Below, piece by piece: positions 49,476-58,407 of a DNA stretch of 64,000 nt; position 1 is the stretch's first letter, and the number at the start of each line of letters is the position of its first letter. The notes beneath the pieces are model-generated. The model made no database searches, had not been told where the DNA came from, and saw only the letters and a list, made by a program, of their open reading frames with translations. The position numbers and the translations under genes are program-made. The DNA lies in assembly GCA_040217575.1 (NCBI GenBank), contig JAVJPW010000007.1:493774-557773 (forward strand), in the 5' to 3' direction. Source of the stretch: Pacificispira sp040217575 (GTDB lineage: Bacteria; Pseudomonadota; Alphaproteobacteria; UBA8366; Aestuariispiraceae).

Positions 49476-50510
49476 TTAGAACGGCTCTTCCAGCTTCTTG
49501 GCCAGGTCTTCGATGTTTTCGGGCGGCCAATCGGCGATTTCCATGCCGAGAGACAGGCCCATCTGACCCAGAACTTCCTTGATCTCGTTCAGCGACTTGC
49601 GGCCGAAGTTCGGCGTGCGCAGCATTTCGCTTTCCGTCTTCTGAACCAGATCGCCGATATAGACGATGTTGTCGTTCTTCAGGCAGTTGGCGGAACGGAC
49701 GGACAGTTCCAGTTCGTCCACCTTGCGCAGCAGGTTCTTGTTGAACGGCAGTTCGGACGGGCGGTCTTCTTCGGTCCGGACTTCCGGCTCTTCGAAATTG
49801 ATGAAGATCTGAAGCTGGTCCTGAAGGACGCGCGCGGCCAGTGCGACCGCATCGTCCGGAGAGACGGCGCCGTTGGTTTCCAGGGACATGGACAGCTTGT
49901 CATAGTCCGTCACCTGACCGACGCGGGTGTTTTCCACCTTGTAGGACACCTTGCGGACCGGGCTGAAGACCGAATCGACCGGGATCAGGCCGATCGGCGC
50001 ATCTTCCGGGCGGTTCTGCGTCGCAGGCACATAGCCCATGCCGTTGTCGACGGTGAATTCGATGTTCAGCTTCGCCGCCGTGTCCAGCGTGCACAGAACC
50101 AGATCCGGGTTCATGACTTCGATGTCATGGCCAGTTTCGATCATGCCGGCGGTTGCTTCGCACGGACCTTCGCAGGACAGGCGCATCTTCTTCGGGCCGT
50201 CGCCATGCATCCGCAGCGCCAGCGCCTTCACGTTCAGGACGATGTCCGTTACGTCTTCGCGCACGCCCGGGATGGACGAGAATTCGTGCAGAACACCGTC
50301 GATCTGGATCGAGGTGACCGCCGCACCCTGAAGGGAGCTGAGCAGCACACGACGCAGCGCATTGCCGAGCGTCAGGCCAAAGCCGCGTTCCAGCGGTTCG
50401 GCGACCGCGGTCGCGATACGGCGCGCGTCGTAGCCCGGCGTGACTTCGAGCTTCTTCGGCTTAATCAGGGACTGCCAGTTTTTTTGGGCGTTGGCGGCAA
50501 TATCGCTCAT
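49476..50510 (-). CDS. rpoA: RNA polymerase alpha subunit
   Basis: The 344-residue protein has the N-terminal dimerisation domain (FGLTLGNALRRVLLSSLQGA) and the C-terminal domain that contacts promoters and activators (VRSANCLKNDNIVYIGDLVQ, TPNFGRKSLNEIKEVL). Length is normal. The ATG at 50510 gives MSDIAANAQKNWQSL. It lies between rpsK and rplQ, the usual alpha-operon place. A 10-bp hairpin stands between it and rpsK. Confidence 0.97.
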   Translation of the reverse strand: MSDIAANAQKNWQSLIKPKKLEVTPGYDARRIATAVAEPLERGFGLTLGNALRRVLLSSLQGAAVTSIQIDGVLHEFSSIPGVREDVTDIVLNVKALALRMHGDGPKKMRLSCEGPCEATAGMIETGHDIEVMNPDLVLCTLDTAAKLNIEFTVDNGMGYVPATQNRPEDAPIGLIPVDSVFSPVRKVSYKVENTRVGQVTDYDKLSMSLETNGAVSPDDAVALAARVLQDQLQIFINFEEPEVRTEEDRPSELPFNKNLLRKVDELELSVRSANCLKNDNIVYIGDLVQKTESEMLRTPNFGRKSLNEIKEVLGQMGLSLGMEIADWPPENIEDLAKKLEEPF

Positions 50511-50592
50511 GTCTAACGGACCTCGTTTCAATTCGTTTCTGCAAGGGACCCCTCCGGCGCGCATGGGAATATTCCATGGCGGCGGGGCCGCG

Positions 50593-50632
50593 GGAAGGCG
50601 CCGGAAGGACCGCGATGAAGCGGCGGCGCCTT
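50593..50632 (-). other. Hairpin between rpsK and rpoA
   Basis: GAAGGCGCCG at 50593 and its exact complement CGGCGCCTTC at 50623 form a ten-base stem around a 20-base loop, 12 bases after the rpsK stop in the direction of transcription. No T run follows on the minus strand, so it is not a simple terminator. It may be an mRNA processing or stability element before rpoA. Confidence 0.5.
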
Positions 50633-50643
50633 CTTTCAGTAAA

Positions 50644-51030
50644 TCAGACGCGGCGGCGCTTGCGCGGGCGGCAGCCGTTGTGCGGGATCGGCGTGACGTC
50701 GCGAATGGCCGTGATCTGGAATCCGACCGACTGAAGTGCGCGCAGCGCGGATTCACGTCCCGAACCCGGGCCCTTCACGTTCACTTCCAGCGTCTTGACG
50801 CCATGTTCCTGCGCCTTCGTGCCGGCTTCTTCAGCCGCGATCTGGGCGGCAAACGGCGTCGACTTGCGGCTGCCCTTGAAGCCCTTGGAACCGGCCGAGG
50901 ACCAGGCAATCGCGTTGCCCTGAACATCGGTGATCGTGATCATCGTGTTGTTGAACGTGGAGTTCACATGCGCGATGCCGGACGCGATGTTCTTGCGTTC
51001 CTTGCGCTTGCGTACGGGTGCTCTTGCCAT
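50644..51030 (-). CDS. rpsK: 30S ribosomal protein S11
   Basis: The 128-residue protein has AHVNSTFNNTMITITDVQGN, WSSAGSKGFKGSRKSTPFAA and the end TPIPHNGCRPRKRRRV. S11 sits on the platform near the mRNA exit. It follows rpsM in order. Confidence 0.96.
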   Translation of the reverse strand: MARAPVRKRKERKNIASGIAHVNSTFNNTMITITDVQGNAIAWSSAGSKGFKGSRKSTPFAAQIAAEEAGTKAQEHGVKTLEVNVKGPGSGRESALRALQSVGFQITAIRDVTPIPHNGCRPRKRRRV

Positions 51031-51091
51031 GTCTTGCGTCCTTCAAAATCGCTGCCGCCACATTCGGGCGGCAGTCGGAAATCCAACAGTC

Positions 51092-51460
51092 TTACTTCTT
51101 CTTACCGGCGATCGCCTTGGCCGGCCCCTTGCGGGTGCGCGCATTGGTGTGCGTGCGCTGACCACGGACCGGCAGGCCTTTGCGGTGGCGCAGGCCACGG
51201 TAGCAGCCCAGGTCCATCAGGCGTTTGATGTTCATTGCCGTTTCACGGCGCAGATCCCCTTCGACCGTGTAGTCCCGGTCGATGACTTCGCGGATGCGGG
51301 CTAGTTCGTCCTCACCCAGCGTGTTCACACGCGCCGTCGGGTCGACGTCGCACTTCGCCAGGATGTCCTTGGACGAAGCCGGACCGATACCGGTGATGTA
51401 AGTCAACGCGACCAAGACCCGCTTGTTGGTCGGAATGTTAACGCCTGCGATACGTGCCAC
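51092..51460 (-). CDS. rpsM: 30S ribosomal protein S13
   Basis: The 122-residue protein begins with GTG (M-ARIAGVNIPTNKRVLVAL), eight bases after GGAG, and ends with NARTRKGPAKAIAGKKK. ITGIGPASSKDILAK is its helix-turn region at the head. No ATG is available at the family start, so the GTG is real. It is the first gene after adk. Confidence 0.95.
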   Translation of the reverse strand: MARIAGVNIPTNKRVLVALTYITGIGPASSKDILAKCDVDPTARVNTLGEDELARIREVIDRDYTVEGDLRRETAMNIKRLMDLGCYRGLRHRKGLPVRGQRTHTNARTRKGPAKAIAGKKK

Positions 51461-51815
51461 GTCGCGATCTCCTTCAAAACGTGCCTGGGACCCCTGAACA
51501 TGTTTTCCTTCAAACACGTTCGGGAGACGTCATCGACGCCCCCGCCAATCAGGAACCCAAATTTTCAATCCCGGTCGGACGATCCTTCCTCGGAACATCT
51601 TTGTGCGACATCCCCATGCGGTCGGATCGACCCGATAATCTGTTTTCCGCCCCGGTCGGGACCGCGAAACCGCTTATAAATCAAGCGCTTCACACCATTC
51701 CGCCGGTCAGAGCGCGCGGAGTATATGCAAAACGCCCGCCTTGTCAACGCACGGAAGCCCGGAAATCCCCGAAAAACAGGAATTCAAGAGGCATCCCGAA
51801 CGGCGTATACCGTCC
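51461..51815. other. Leader region between adk and rpsM
   Basis: This 355-base gap holds no gene. It contains the sigma-70-like promoter at 51720-51747, so about 250 bases of mRNA leader precede rpsM. A leader of this length could fold for autogenous control, but I could not confirm a structure. Confidence 0.5.
51720..51747 (-). promoter_or_regulatory. Sigma-70-type promoter of rpsM operon
   Basis: On the minus strand TTGACA (perfect -35) is followed after 16 bases by TATACT, a near-perfect -10. It lies about 260 bases before rpsM, in the gap after adk, so it is the likely promoter of rpsM-rpsK-rpoA-rplQ. Confidence 0.7.
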
Positions 51816-52460
51816 CTAGCGAAGCGCCGCCTCCAACTGGCGGGTCACCTCGTCGATTTCAGCCATCCCGTCGATCGCCTTCAGGACGCCCTTGTCCCGA
51901 TAATAGGGCAGGATCGGCGCGGTTTGCGCATGATAGGCCTGAAGACGGGACACCACAGTTTCCGCGTTGTCGTCGGCGCGGCGCTTGAATTCGGTTCCGC
52001 CGCACTTGTCGCAGATGCCGTCCTGTTTGGGCTGTTCGAACGTGTCGTGATAGCCCTGACCGCATTGCGCGCAGGTATAGCGCCCGGTGATCCGTTCCGT
52101 CAGCGCGTCATCGTCAACTTCCATTTCGATGACTGCGTCCAGCTGAAGACCTTTTTCCTTCAGCATGTGATCCAGTGCTTCCGCCTGGGCCACCGTCCGG
52201 GGGAATCCGTCCAGGATGAAACCATTGCGGCAGTCCGGCTGGTCGATCCGGTTGGATATGATGCCGATGACCAGCGCATCCGACACAAGCTCACCCGCTT
52301 CCATGACGGCCTTGGCTTCCTGGCCAAGGGGGCTGCCGCTTTGAACTTCGGCACGCAGCATATCGCCGGTCGAAAGCTGGATCAGTCCGAACTGTTCTTC
52401 CAGGCGTTTCGCCTGCGTCCCCTTACCGGCGCCGGGCGGGCCAAGCAGAATGATATTCAT
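51816..52460 (-). CDS. adk: Adenylate kinase
   Basis: The 214-residue enzyme makes 2 ADP from AMP and ATP. P-loop GPPGAGKGTQ, STGDMLRAEV, DGFPRTVAQAEAL and the LID with CAQCGQGYH and CDKCGG, four Cys that hold a structural zinc. It overlaps secY by four bases. Confidence 0.97.
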   Translation of the reverse strand: MNIILLGPPGAGKGTQAKRLEEQFGLIQLSTGDMLRAEVQSGSPLGQEAKAVMEAGELVSDALVIGIISNRIDQPDCRNGFILDGFPRTVAQAEALDHMLKEKGLQLDAVIEMEVDDDALTERITGRYTCAQCGQGYHDTFEQPKQDGICDKCGGTEFKRRADDNAETVVSRLQAYHAQTAPILPYYRDKGVLKAIDGMAEIDEVTRQLEAALR

Positions 52461-53809
52461 CGTTTCTTCCCCCGAAGTTTGGACTTCTTGATGAGCCCTT
52501 CATACTGATGCGCGATCAGATGGCTCTGGATCTGCGTCACGGTATCCATGGTCACGGTAACCACGATCAGAAGCGTCGTCCCGCCCAGATAGAATGGAAC
52601 CGCATACTGGCTGATCAGCAGTTCCGGCAGCAGACAGACAAGCGCCAGATATCCCGCACCGACAACCGTCAACCGGGTGAGCACATAGTCCAGATAGTCG
52701 GCCGTGTTCTTGCCGGGGCGGATGCCGGGCACGAACCCACCGTTCCGCTTCAGGTTATCCGCCGTGTCCTGCGGATTGAAGACAACCGCCGTATAGAAGA
52801 AGGCGAAGAAGACGATCATACCGATGTAAAGGGCAAGATAGAGCGGCTGACCGCGGCCCAGGTAGGACGAGATGTCCGCCAGAAGACCGCCGTCCGCGCC
52901 GCTGGGACCGGAGAAGTTCGCCACCGTCAGCGGCATCAGCAGGATGGAGCTTGCGAAAATCGGCGGTATGACCCCAGCCGTATTCAGCTTCAGCGGCAGG
53001 TGAGAGCTGTCCCCGCCGAACATCTTGTTGCCGACCTGGCGCTTCGGGTACTGAACAAGGATTCGGCGCTGGGCGCGTTCCACGAACACGATGAAGAAGA
53101 TCACGGCAATCGCCAGCAGCAGGAAACCCAGCAGGATCGGGGTCGACAGCTGGCCGCTGCGGCCCAGTTCGAACGTGGCTGCCAGGGCGGCCGGGAATTC
53201 GGCCACAATCCCGGCGAAGATGATCAGCGAAATACCGTTGCCGACGCCGCGCTGGGTGATCTGTTCGCCAAGCCACATCAGGAAGATCGTGCCGCCGACC
53301 AGGGTGATGACCGCGCTGGCGCGGAAATACCAGCCCGGATCGATGACCGCACTTGCGCCGGTCGATGTCGTCAGCCCTTCCAGGCCAACGGCAATCCCAT
53401 AACCCTGAACCGCAGCCAGGAGTACCGTCAGATAGCGGGTGTACTGGTTGATCTTCTTGCGGCCGGTCTCGCCTTCCTTCTTCATCTGCTCAAGCTGCGG
53501 GGACACCGCCGTCATGAGCTGCATGATGATGGACGCGGAAATATAGGGCATGATGTTCAGCGCAAAGATCGCCATACGGCCGATGGCGCCCCCGGCGAAC
53601 GCGTTCACCATGTCCAGGACGCCGCCGCGCTGCTGTTCGAAAATGTCGCTGAGCAGGACCGGGTCGATGCCGGGCAGCGGAATATAGGTGCCGATGCGAT
53701 AGACGATCAGCGCGCCCAGCGTGAACCAAAGCCGCTGCTTCAGTTCCGTCGCCTTTGCGATGGAGGAGAAGTTGAAATTCGCTGCAAGCTGTTCCGCGGC
53801 TGACGCCAT
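52457..53809 (-). CDS. secY: Protein translocase subunit SecY
   Basis: The 450-residue protein has ten helices. YRIGTYIPLPGIDP, MPYISASIIMQLM, GISLIIFAGIV and YPKRQVGNKMFGGDSSHLPL are SecY signatures. It forms the protein-conducting channel. It follows rplO after 224 bases that may contain a promoter. Confidence 0.97.
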   Translation of the reverse strand: MASAAEQLAANFNFSSIAKATELKQRLWFTLGALIVYRIGTYIPLPGIDPVLLSDIFEQQRGGVLDMVNAFAGGAIGRMAIFALNIMPYISASIIMQLMTAVSPQLEQMKKEGETGRKKINQYTRYLTVLLAAVQGYGIAVGLEGLTTSTGASAVIDPGWYFRASAVITLVGGTIFLMWLGEQITQRGVGNGISLIIFAGIVAEFPAALAATFELGRSGQLSTPILLGFLLLAIAVIFFIVFVERAQRRILVQYPKRQVGNKMFGGDSSHLPLKLNTAGVIPPIFASSILLMPLTVANFSGPSGADGGLLADISSYLGRGQPLYLALYIGMIVFFAFFYTAVVFNPQDTADNLKRNGGFVPGIRPGKNTADYLDYVLTRLTVVGAGYLALVCLLPELLISQYAVPFYLGGTTLLIVVTVTMDTVTQIQSHLIAHQYEGLIKKSKLRGKKR

Positions 53810-53908
53810 CTTTTTCCTATCCCGTACCCTGCCGGTCCGTTCCGAAGCCGGACTTTTCCGTCCCGATCACCGTGGCTAGCCGGCGACCCGGCCGCCGAAA
53901 CCAAACCC

Positions 53909-53937
53909 GTTATATAAGGAACGCGCGGGCCGGGCAA
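53909..53937 (-). promoter_or_regulatory. Possible promoter before secY-adk
   Basis: On the minus strand TTGCCC and TATAAC are 17 bases apart, fair -35 and -10 boxes, in the 224-base gap between rplO and secY. It could give extra transcription of secY and adk. Confidence 0.4.
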
Positions 53938-54033
53938 AAGGGCATATTGCCGCCTTTCTGCCCCGCACCCGCGCGTTCATTGTCACCTTGCAGCGGGCGA
54001 TGAGAAATCATGCACCCGCGCCGCTAACCTGCT

Positions 54034-54573
54034 TCACGCACCCGCCAGGCGCGCGGCACGTTTTTCCGCCGCTTCCTTGCGGCGCATCGCGCGCTTGCCC
54101 GTGCCTTCTTCGGCCGGCGCCGGAAGCGTGACCGCACCGCCCGCCTTTTCAACCGCCGCAACAGCAGCCGCAGAGGCGCCGGCAACGTTGAATTCTGCTT
54201 TCGCGGTCAGCTCACCCTTCGCCAGCAGACGCACACCGTCGCGGACGCGGCGGATAACGCCGGCAGCCACCAGTGCTTCGCCGTCGACCGTCTTCTTGGG
54301 GTCCAGCTTCTTCGCGTCGATCGCCTTCTGGACACGGCCCAGGTTGACCTCGACATAGTCCTTGCGCGAGACGTTGTTGAAGCCGCGCTTCGGAAGACGC
54401 TGGTAGAGCGGCATCTGGCCACCCTCGAAGCCGTTGATCGACACGCCGCTGCGGGACTTCTGACCCTTCACGCCACGACCGGCGGTCTTGCCCTTGCCGG
54501 AACCGGCGCCACGACCGACGCGCTTGCGATCCTTGCGGGCACCGTCCTTGTCTGCGAGTTCGTTGAGTTTCAT
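54034..54573 (-). CDS. rplO: 50S ribosomal protein L15
   Basis: The 179-residue protein begins MKLNELADKDGARKDRKRV and has GRGAGSGKGKTAGRGVKGQK. The C-terminal part is longer than in E. coli and Ala/Lys/Glu rich (RKEAAEKRAARLAGA). GAGGA precedes the ATG at 54573. Confidence 0.95.
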   Translation of the reverse strand: MKLNELADKDGARKDRKRVGRGAGSGKGKTAGRGVKGQKSRSGVSINGFEGGQMPLYQRLPKRGFNNVSRKDYVEVNLGRVQKAIDAKKLDPKKTVDGEALVAAGVIRRVRDGVRLLAKGELTAKAEFNVAGASAAAVAAVEKAGGAVTLPAPAEEGTGKRAMRRKEAAEKRAARLAGA

Positions 54574-54611
54574 GGCACTCATCCTCAAAAAAATACGGTT
54601 GGTCGGGAAAC

Positions 54612-54800
54612 TTATTCCTCGACGATTTCGACCATGTGCTGGACCTTGCGGATCATTCCGCGCACCGACGGGGTGTCCTCCAGCGTGCGGGTCCGGCCAA
54701 TCTTGTTCAGGCCCAGGCCGATCAGCGTGTCACGCTGTTCCTTCGGACGGCGGATCGGGCTGCCGGTCTGACGGATCGTGACGGTCTTTTTGTCAGCCAT
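54612..54800 (-). CDS. rpmD: 50S ribosomal protein L30
   Basis: The 62-residue protein reads VTIRQTGSPIRRPKEQRDTL and GLGLNKIGRTRTLEDTPS, the L30 signature. The start at 54800 overlaps the end of rpsE by eight bases. Confidence 0.94.
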   Translation of the reverse strand: MADKKTVTIRQTGSPIRRPKEQRDTLIGLGLNKIGRTRTLEDTPSVRGMIRKVQHMVEIVEE

Positions 54801-55407
54801 TGGACGCCGCCTCCTGCGCGCTGTTGTCCACGCCGTCCATGCGGCGGGCCACCAGGTCGGCAACCTTCAGACCGCGACGGGACGCCACCATGCGCGGCGA
54901 CTGCGTGGCCTTCAGGCCTTCAAAGGCCGCCTTGATCATGTTGTAGGGGTTCGACGTACCGACCGACTTCGCAACGACGTCCTGAACGCCCAGCGCTTCG
55001 AACACCGCACGGGTCGGACCACCGGCGATGATACCCGTCCCCGGAGGGGCGGCACGCATCATCACGCGGCCAGCGCCGAAACGGCCCTTGATGTCGTGGT
55101 GCAGCGTGCGGCCTTCGCGCAGCGGCACACGGATCATGGTCTTGCGCGCCTGATCGGTTGCCTTGCGGATCGCTTCCGGCACTTCACGGGCCTTGCCTGA
55201 TCCGAAGCCGACACGCCCGCGACCGTCACCGACGACGACCAGTGCCGCGAAACCGAAGCGACGGCCGCCCTTGACGACCTTTGCCACGCGGTTGATGGCG
55301 ACCAGCTTTTCGGTCAGTTCCGGTTCGTTGGAATCACGGTCGTTGTCGCGATCGCGTCCACGGCCGCGGCCACGGCCGCCATGTTCTTCCCTGGGTCCTT
55401 GTGCCAT
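54793..55407 (-). CDS. rpsE: 30S ribosomal protein S5
   Basis: The 204-residue protein has LVAINRVAKVVKGGRRFGFA, VGFGSGKAREVPEAIRKA and PTRAVFEALGVQDVVAKSVG. Its N-terminus is extended with Arg/Gly/Asp repeats (GGRGRGRGRDRDNDRD). S5 helps translation fidelity. The ATG at 55407 is chosen. Confidence 0.96.
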   Translation of the reverse strand: MAQGPREEHGGRGRGRGRDRDNDRDSNEPELTEKLVAINRVAKVVKGGRRFGFAALVVVGDGRGRVGFGSGKAREVPEAIRKATDQARKTMIRVPLREGRTLHHDIKGRFGAGRVMMRAAPPGTGIIAGGPTRAVFEALGVQDVVAKSVGTSNPYNMIKAAFEGLKATQSPRMVASRRGLKVADLVARRMDGVDNSAQEAASNG

Positions 55408-55425
55408 TTTGCGGCTCCCCAAAAC

Positions 55426-55788
55426 TTAAAAGGTCAAACCGGATTCACGCGCGGCATCCGCCAGCGCCTTTACCCGGCCATGATATTGGTACGCACCGCG
55501 ATCGAAGACGACTTCTTCGACCCCGGCTTCCTTCGCACGTGCGGCGATCAGCTTACCGACTTCCGCGGCCGCTTCGACGTCGGAACCGGAAGAGAGCTTG
55601 CCCTTCAGGTCCTTGTCGACAGAGGACGCGGCAGCCAACGTGCGGCCGGCGGCGTCGTCGATGATCTGTGCATAGATCTGTTTCGACGAACGGAAGACGG
55701 AGAGCCGCGGACGGCCATTCGCCATCTTGCGGACCTTGAACCGGGTCCGCTGCTTACGGCGCTCGGCGAGTGCTTTTGTCTTAAGCAT
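55426..55788 (-). CDS. rplR: 50S ribosomal protein L18
   Basis: The 120-residue protein has RTRFKVRKMANGRPRLSVFR, IDDAAGRTLAAASSVDK and FDRGAYQYHGRVKALADAAR. L18 binds 5S rRNA. Confidence 0.96.
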   Translation of the reverse strand: MLKTKALAERRKQRTRFKVRKMANGRPRLSVFRSSKQIYAQIIDDAAGRTLAAASSVDKDLKGKLSSGSDVEAAAEVGKLIAARAKEAGVEEVVFDRGAYQYHGRVKALADAARESGLTF

Positions 55789-55800
55789 GGTTCCGGTTCC

Positions 55801-56340
55801 TTACTTCTTCTTGCCTTCTTTGCGCCAGATCGTCTCTTCGACATATTTCACACCCTTGCCCTTGTAAGGCTCCGGCGGGCGGAAACTGCGAATTTCACTG
55901 GCGATCTGACCGACGCGTTGTTTGGACGCACCGGAAATCGCAATGACGTTGGCGCGATCCCCTTCGACCGCAATCTTCAGGTCGGACGGGATCGGGTAGT
56001 TCACATCGTGGCTGAGGCCCAGCGACAGTTTCAGGTTGGACCCCTGAACCTGTGCGCGATAGCCGACGCCGTTGACTTCCAGGCGGCGCGTGAAGCCTTC
56101 GCTGGCACCGGTGATCGCATTCGCGATCAACGCCCTGGTCGTCCCCCAGGCCTGGCGGGCGCGCTTCGTCTGCTTCTGCGGCGTAACCTTGATGGCACCG
56201 TCGTCGATCGCGACTTCAATGCTGTCCAGGATACGGACCGTCTGTTCGCCGTTCTTGCCCTTCGCGGTCAGCACGCCGTCAGCCAGCGTGACATCGACCC
56301 CATCGGGAATGGCGACCGGATTGACACCAATTCGTGACAT
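55801..56340 (-). CDS. rplF: 50S ribosomal protein L6
   Basis: The 179-residue protein starts MSRIGVNPVAIPDGVDV and ends KGVKYVEETIWRKEGKKK. It has two related domains; SFRPPEPYKGKGVKY is the typical motif. The ATG at 56340 is used. Confidence 0.96.
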   Translation of the reverse strand: MSRIGVNPVAIPDGVDVTLADGVLTAKGKNGEQTVRILDSIEVAIDDGAIKVTPQKQTKRARQAWGTTRALIANAITGASEGFTRRLEVNGVGYRAQVQGSNLKLSLGLSHDVNYPIPSDLKIAVEGDRANVIAISGASKQRVGQIASEIRSFRPPEPYKGKGVKYVEETIWRKEGKKK

Positions 56341-56356
56341 CTCTTTCCCCTCCCGA

Positions 56357-56755
56357 TTAGAAGACGCGGCAAAGGATCTCGCCGCCGACATTCTGTTCAC
56401 GGGCTTCGGCGTCCGACATCACGCCACGCGGCGTGCTGAGGATCTGGATGCCGAGACCGTTATAGAAACGGGGGAGGTCCTTGATTTTCGAATAGACGCG
56501 GCGGCCCGGCTTGGACACGCGCGACACTTCCCGGATGGCGGGTTCACCGTCCTGGTACTTCAGTTCGATCGACAGCTCACGCAAGCCCGGGCGCAGTTCC
56601 GTTTCGGAATAGCCGCGGATGAAACCTTCGCGCTGCAAAACGTCCAGGACGTTCTGGCGGAGCTTCGAGGACGGCACGGGCACAACCGACTTGCGGGCGG
56701 CCTGGCCGTTGCGAATGCGGGTCAGCATATCGCCGAGCGGATCACTCATCGACAT
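56357..56755 (-). CDS. rpsH: 30S ribosomal protein S8
   Basis: The 132-residue protein starts MSMSDPLGDMLTRIRNGQA and ends VMSDAEAREQNVGGEILCRV. It binds 16S helix 21 and often its own spc mRNA. Confidence 0.96.
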   Translation of the reverse strand: MSMSDPLGDMLTRIRNGQAARKSVVPVPSSKLRQNVLDVLQREGFIRGYSETELRPGLRELSIELKYQDGEPAIREVSRVSKPGRRVYSKIKDLPRFYNGLGIQILSTPRGVMSDAEAREQNVGGEILCRVF

Positions 56756-56768
56756 TGATCAGTCCTCC

Positions 56769-57074
56769 TTACCAGCTCGACTTGACCACGCCGGGGATAA
56801 GGCCCAACGAGGCCATATCGCGCAGCGCGATACGAGAAATACGGAACTTGCGATAGAACGCACGCGGGCGGCCCGAGATTTCGCAACGGTTGCGCACGCG
56901 CACCGGGCTTGAATTCTTCGGAAGCCCGTCCAGCTTCATTACCGCGGCGAAACGCTCTTCGGGCGGCAGTTCCTTGTCGTGGATCGTCGCCTTAAGAGCC
57001 GCGCGCTTGTTTGCAAAACGCTTGGACAGCTTGCGGCGGCGTTCGTTCTTTTCAACGGCGCTTTTCTTAGCCAT
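56769..57074 (-). CDS. rpsN: 30S ribosomal protein S14 (zinc-free type)
   Basis: The 101-residue protein is of the longer form without the four-Cys zinc site: RNRCEISGRPRAFYRKFRIS, then RIALRDMASLGLIPGVVKSS. It lies between rplE and rpsH as usual. Confidence 0.95.
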   Translation of the reverse strand: MAKKSAVEKNERRRKLSKRFANKRAALKATIHDKELPPEERFAAVMKLDGLPKNSSPVRVRNRCEISGRPRAFYRKFRISRIALRDMASLGLIPGVVKSSW

Positions 57075-57091
57075 GACCTAACTCCTCCGCC

Positions 57092-57649
57092 TCAGCTCTG
57101 GAACGGCATGTTGAACTTCGTGAGCAGGCTCTTGGCCTCCTCGTTCGTGTCCGCCGTCGTGCAGATGATGATGTCCATGCCGCGCATCTCGTCGACCTTG
57201 TCGTACTCGATCTCCGGGAAGACGATCTGTTCGCGAAGCCCCATGGCATAATTGCCGTAGCCGTCGAAGCTTTTGCCGTTGACGCCGCGGAAGTCGCGGA
57301 CGCGCGGCAGCGCAATGTTGATCAGCCGATCTAGGAATTCCCACATGCGTTCCCGCCGCAGGGTCACCTTGCAGCCGATCGCCATGTTGTCGCGGATCTT
57401 GAAGCCGGCAACCGACTTCTTCGCCTTCGTCGCAACGGGCTTCTGGCCGGTAATCTGGGCCAGTTCTTCCATCGCATTCGTAAGCTTCTTGCGGTCATTC
57501 ACCGCGCCGCCGACACCCATGTTGACGACGATCTTGTCCAGCCGCGGCACCTGCATGGCGTTCTTGTAACCGAACTCCTGCAGAAGCTCCGACTTCACCT
57601 TGTCGTCGTAGAGCTTCTTCAGCCGCGGGACGTAACGATCTTCAGCCAT
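57092..57649 (-). CDS. rplE: 50S ribosomal protein L5
   Basis: The 185-residue protein has VPRLDKIVVNMGVGGAVND, VTLRRERMWEFLDRLINIAL and RDFRGVNGKSFDGYGNYAMG. L5 binds 5S rRNA and P-site tRNA. Confidence 0.96.
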   Translation of the reverse strand: MAEDRYVPRLKKLYDDKVKSELLQEFGYKNAMQVPRLDKIVVNMGVGGAVNDRKKLTNAMEELAQITGQKPVATKAKKSVAGFKIRDNMAIGCKVTLRRERMWEFLDRLINIALPRVRDFRGVNGKSFDGYGNYAMGLREQIVFPEIEYDKVDEMRGMDIIICTTADTNEEAKSLLTKFNMPFQS

Positions 57650-57688
57650 CGCTCGTATCCCTTACCTTCCTCAAGTTCGCCGCCTGAA

Positions 57689-58006
57689 TCAGGCGTCGAG
57701 GGTTTCACCGGACCGCTTGGCAATACGCACCTTGCGGCCATCATCCAAAACTTTGAACCCAACGCGCGTCGGCTTCCCGTCCTTCGGGTCCTTCAACGCG
57801 ATGTTCGACAGGTCGATCCGGGCCTCACGGTCCAGAATGCCACCGGCCGAAGACTGGCTTGCCTTCGTGTGGCGCTTGGCGATGTTGACGCCCTGCACCA
57901 CGGCGCGGCCTTCCTTCGGAAGGACCTGAAGGACTTCGCCTTCCTTGCCCTTGTCACGACCGGTCAGAACAACGACCGTATCGCCCTTTTTGATCTTCGC
58001 GGCCAT
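57689..58006 (-). CDS. rplX: 50S ribosomal protein L24
   Basis: The 105-residue protein has the KOW motif GDTVVVLTGRDKGKEGEVLQ and VVQGVNIAKRHTKASQSSAG. It begins assembly of the large subunit. Confidence 0.96.
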   Translation of the reverse strand: MAAKIKKGDTVVVLTGRDKGKEGEVLQVLPKEGRAVVQGVNIAKRHTKASQSSAGGILDREARIDLSNIALKDPKDGKPTRVGFKVLDDGRKVRIAKRSGETLDA

Positions 58007-58008
58007 GA

Positions 58009-58377
58009 TCAGATCACCTCCGGCGCCAAAGACACGATTTTCATGAACTGGCGCGCGCGCAGTTCACGCACGACCGGGCCGAAAATACGCGTCCCGATCG
58101 GCTCTTTCGACTTGTTGATCAGGACGGCGGCGTTCGTGTCGAACTTGATGGTCGAACCGTCCGGACGCGCGATTTCCTTTGCCGTGCGCACGATGACGGC
58201 ACGATGAACCGCGCCCTTTTTCACACGGCCCCGCGGGATCGCTTCCTTCACCGAAACGACGATGACATCGCCGACGGATGCGAAGCGGCGCTTGGAACCG
58301 CCCAAAACCTTGATGCACTGGACTTTCCGGGCTCCGGAATTGTCCGCCACATCGAGGGTGGTTTGCATCTGAATCAT
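58009..58377 (-). CDS. rplN: 50S ribosomal protein L14
   Basis: The 122-residue protein starts MIQMQTTLDVADNSGARKVQ and has AVIVRTAKEIARPDGSTIKF. It lies at the subunit interface. Length is normal. Confidence 0.97.
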   Translation of the reverse strand: MIQMQTTLDVADNSGARKVQCIKVLGGSKRRFASVGDVIVVSVKEAIPRGRVKKGAVHRAVIVRTAKEIARPDGSTIKFDTNAAVLINKSKEPIGTRIFGPVVRELRARQFMKIVSLAPEVI

Positions 58378-58407
58378 TGCACCTACTCCCGATCAGATCA
58401 TTGCAGC

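Noticed and set aside
51500..51815. Small frames in the rpsM leader
   Set aside because: They lack ribosome sites and overlap the promoter; no conserved small ribosomal gene such as rpmJ or infA fits.
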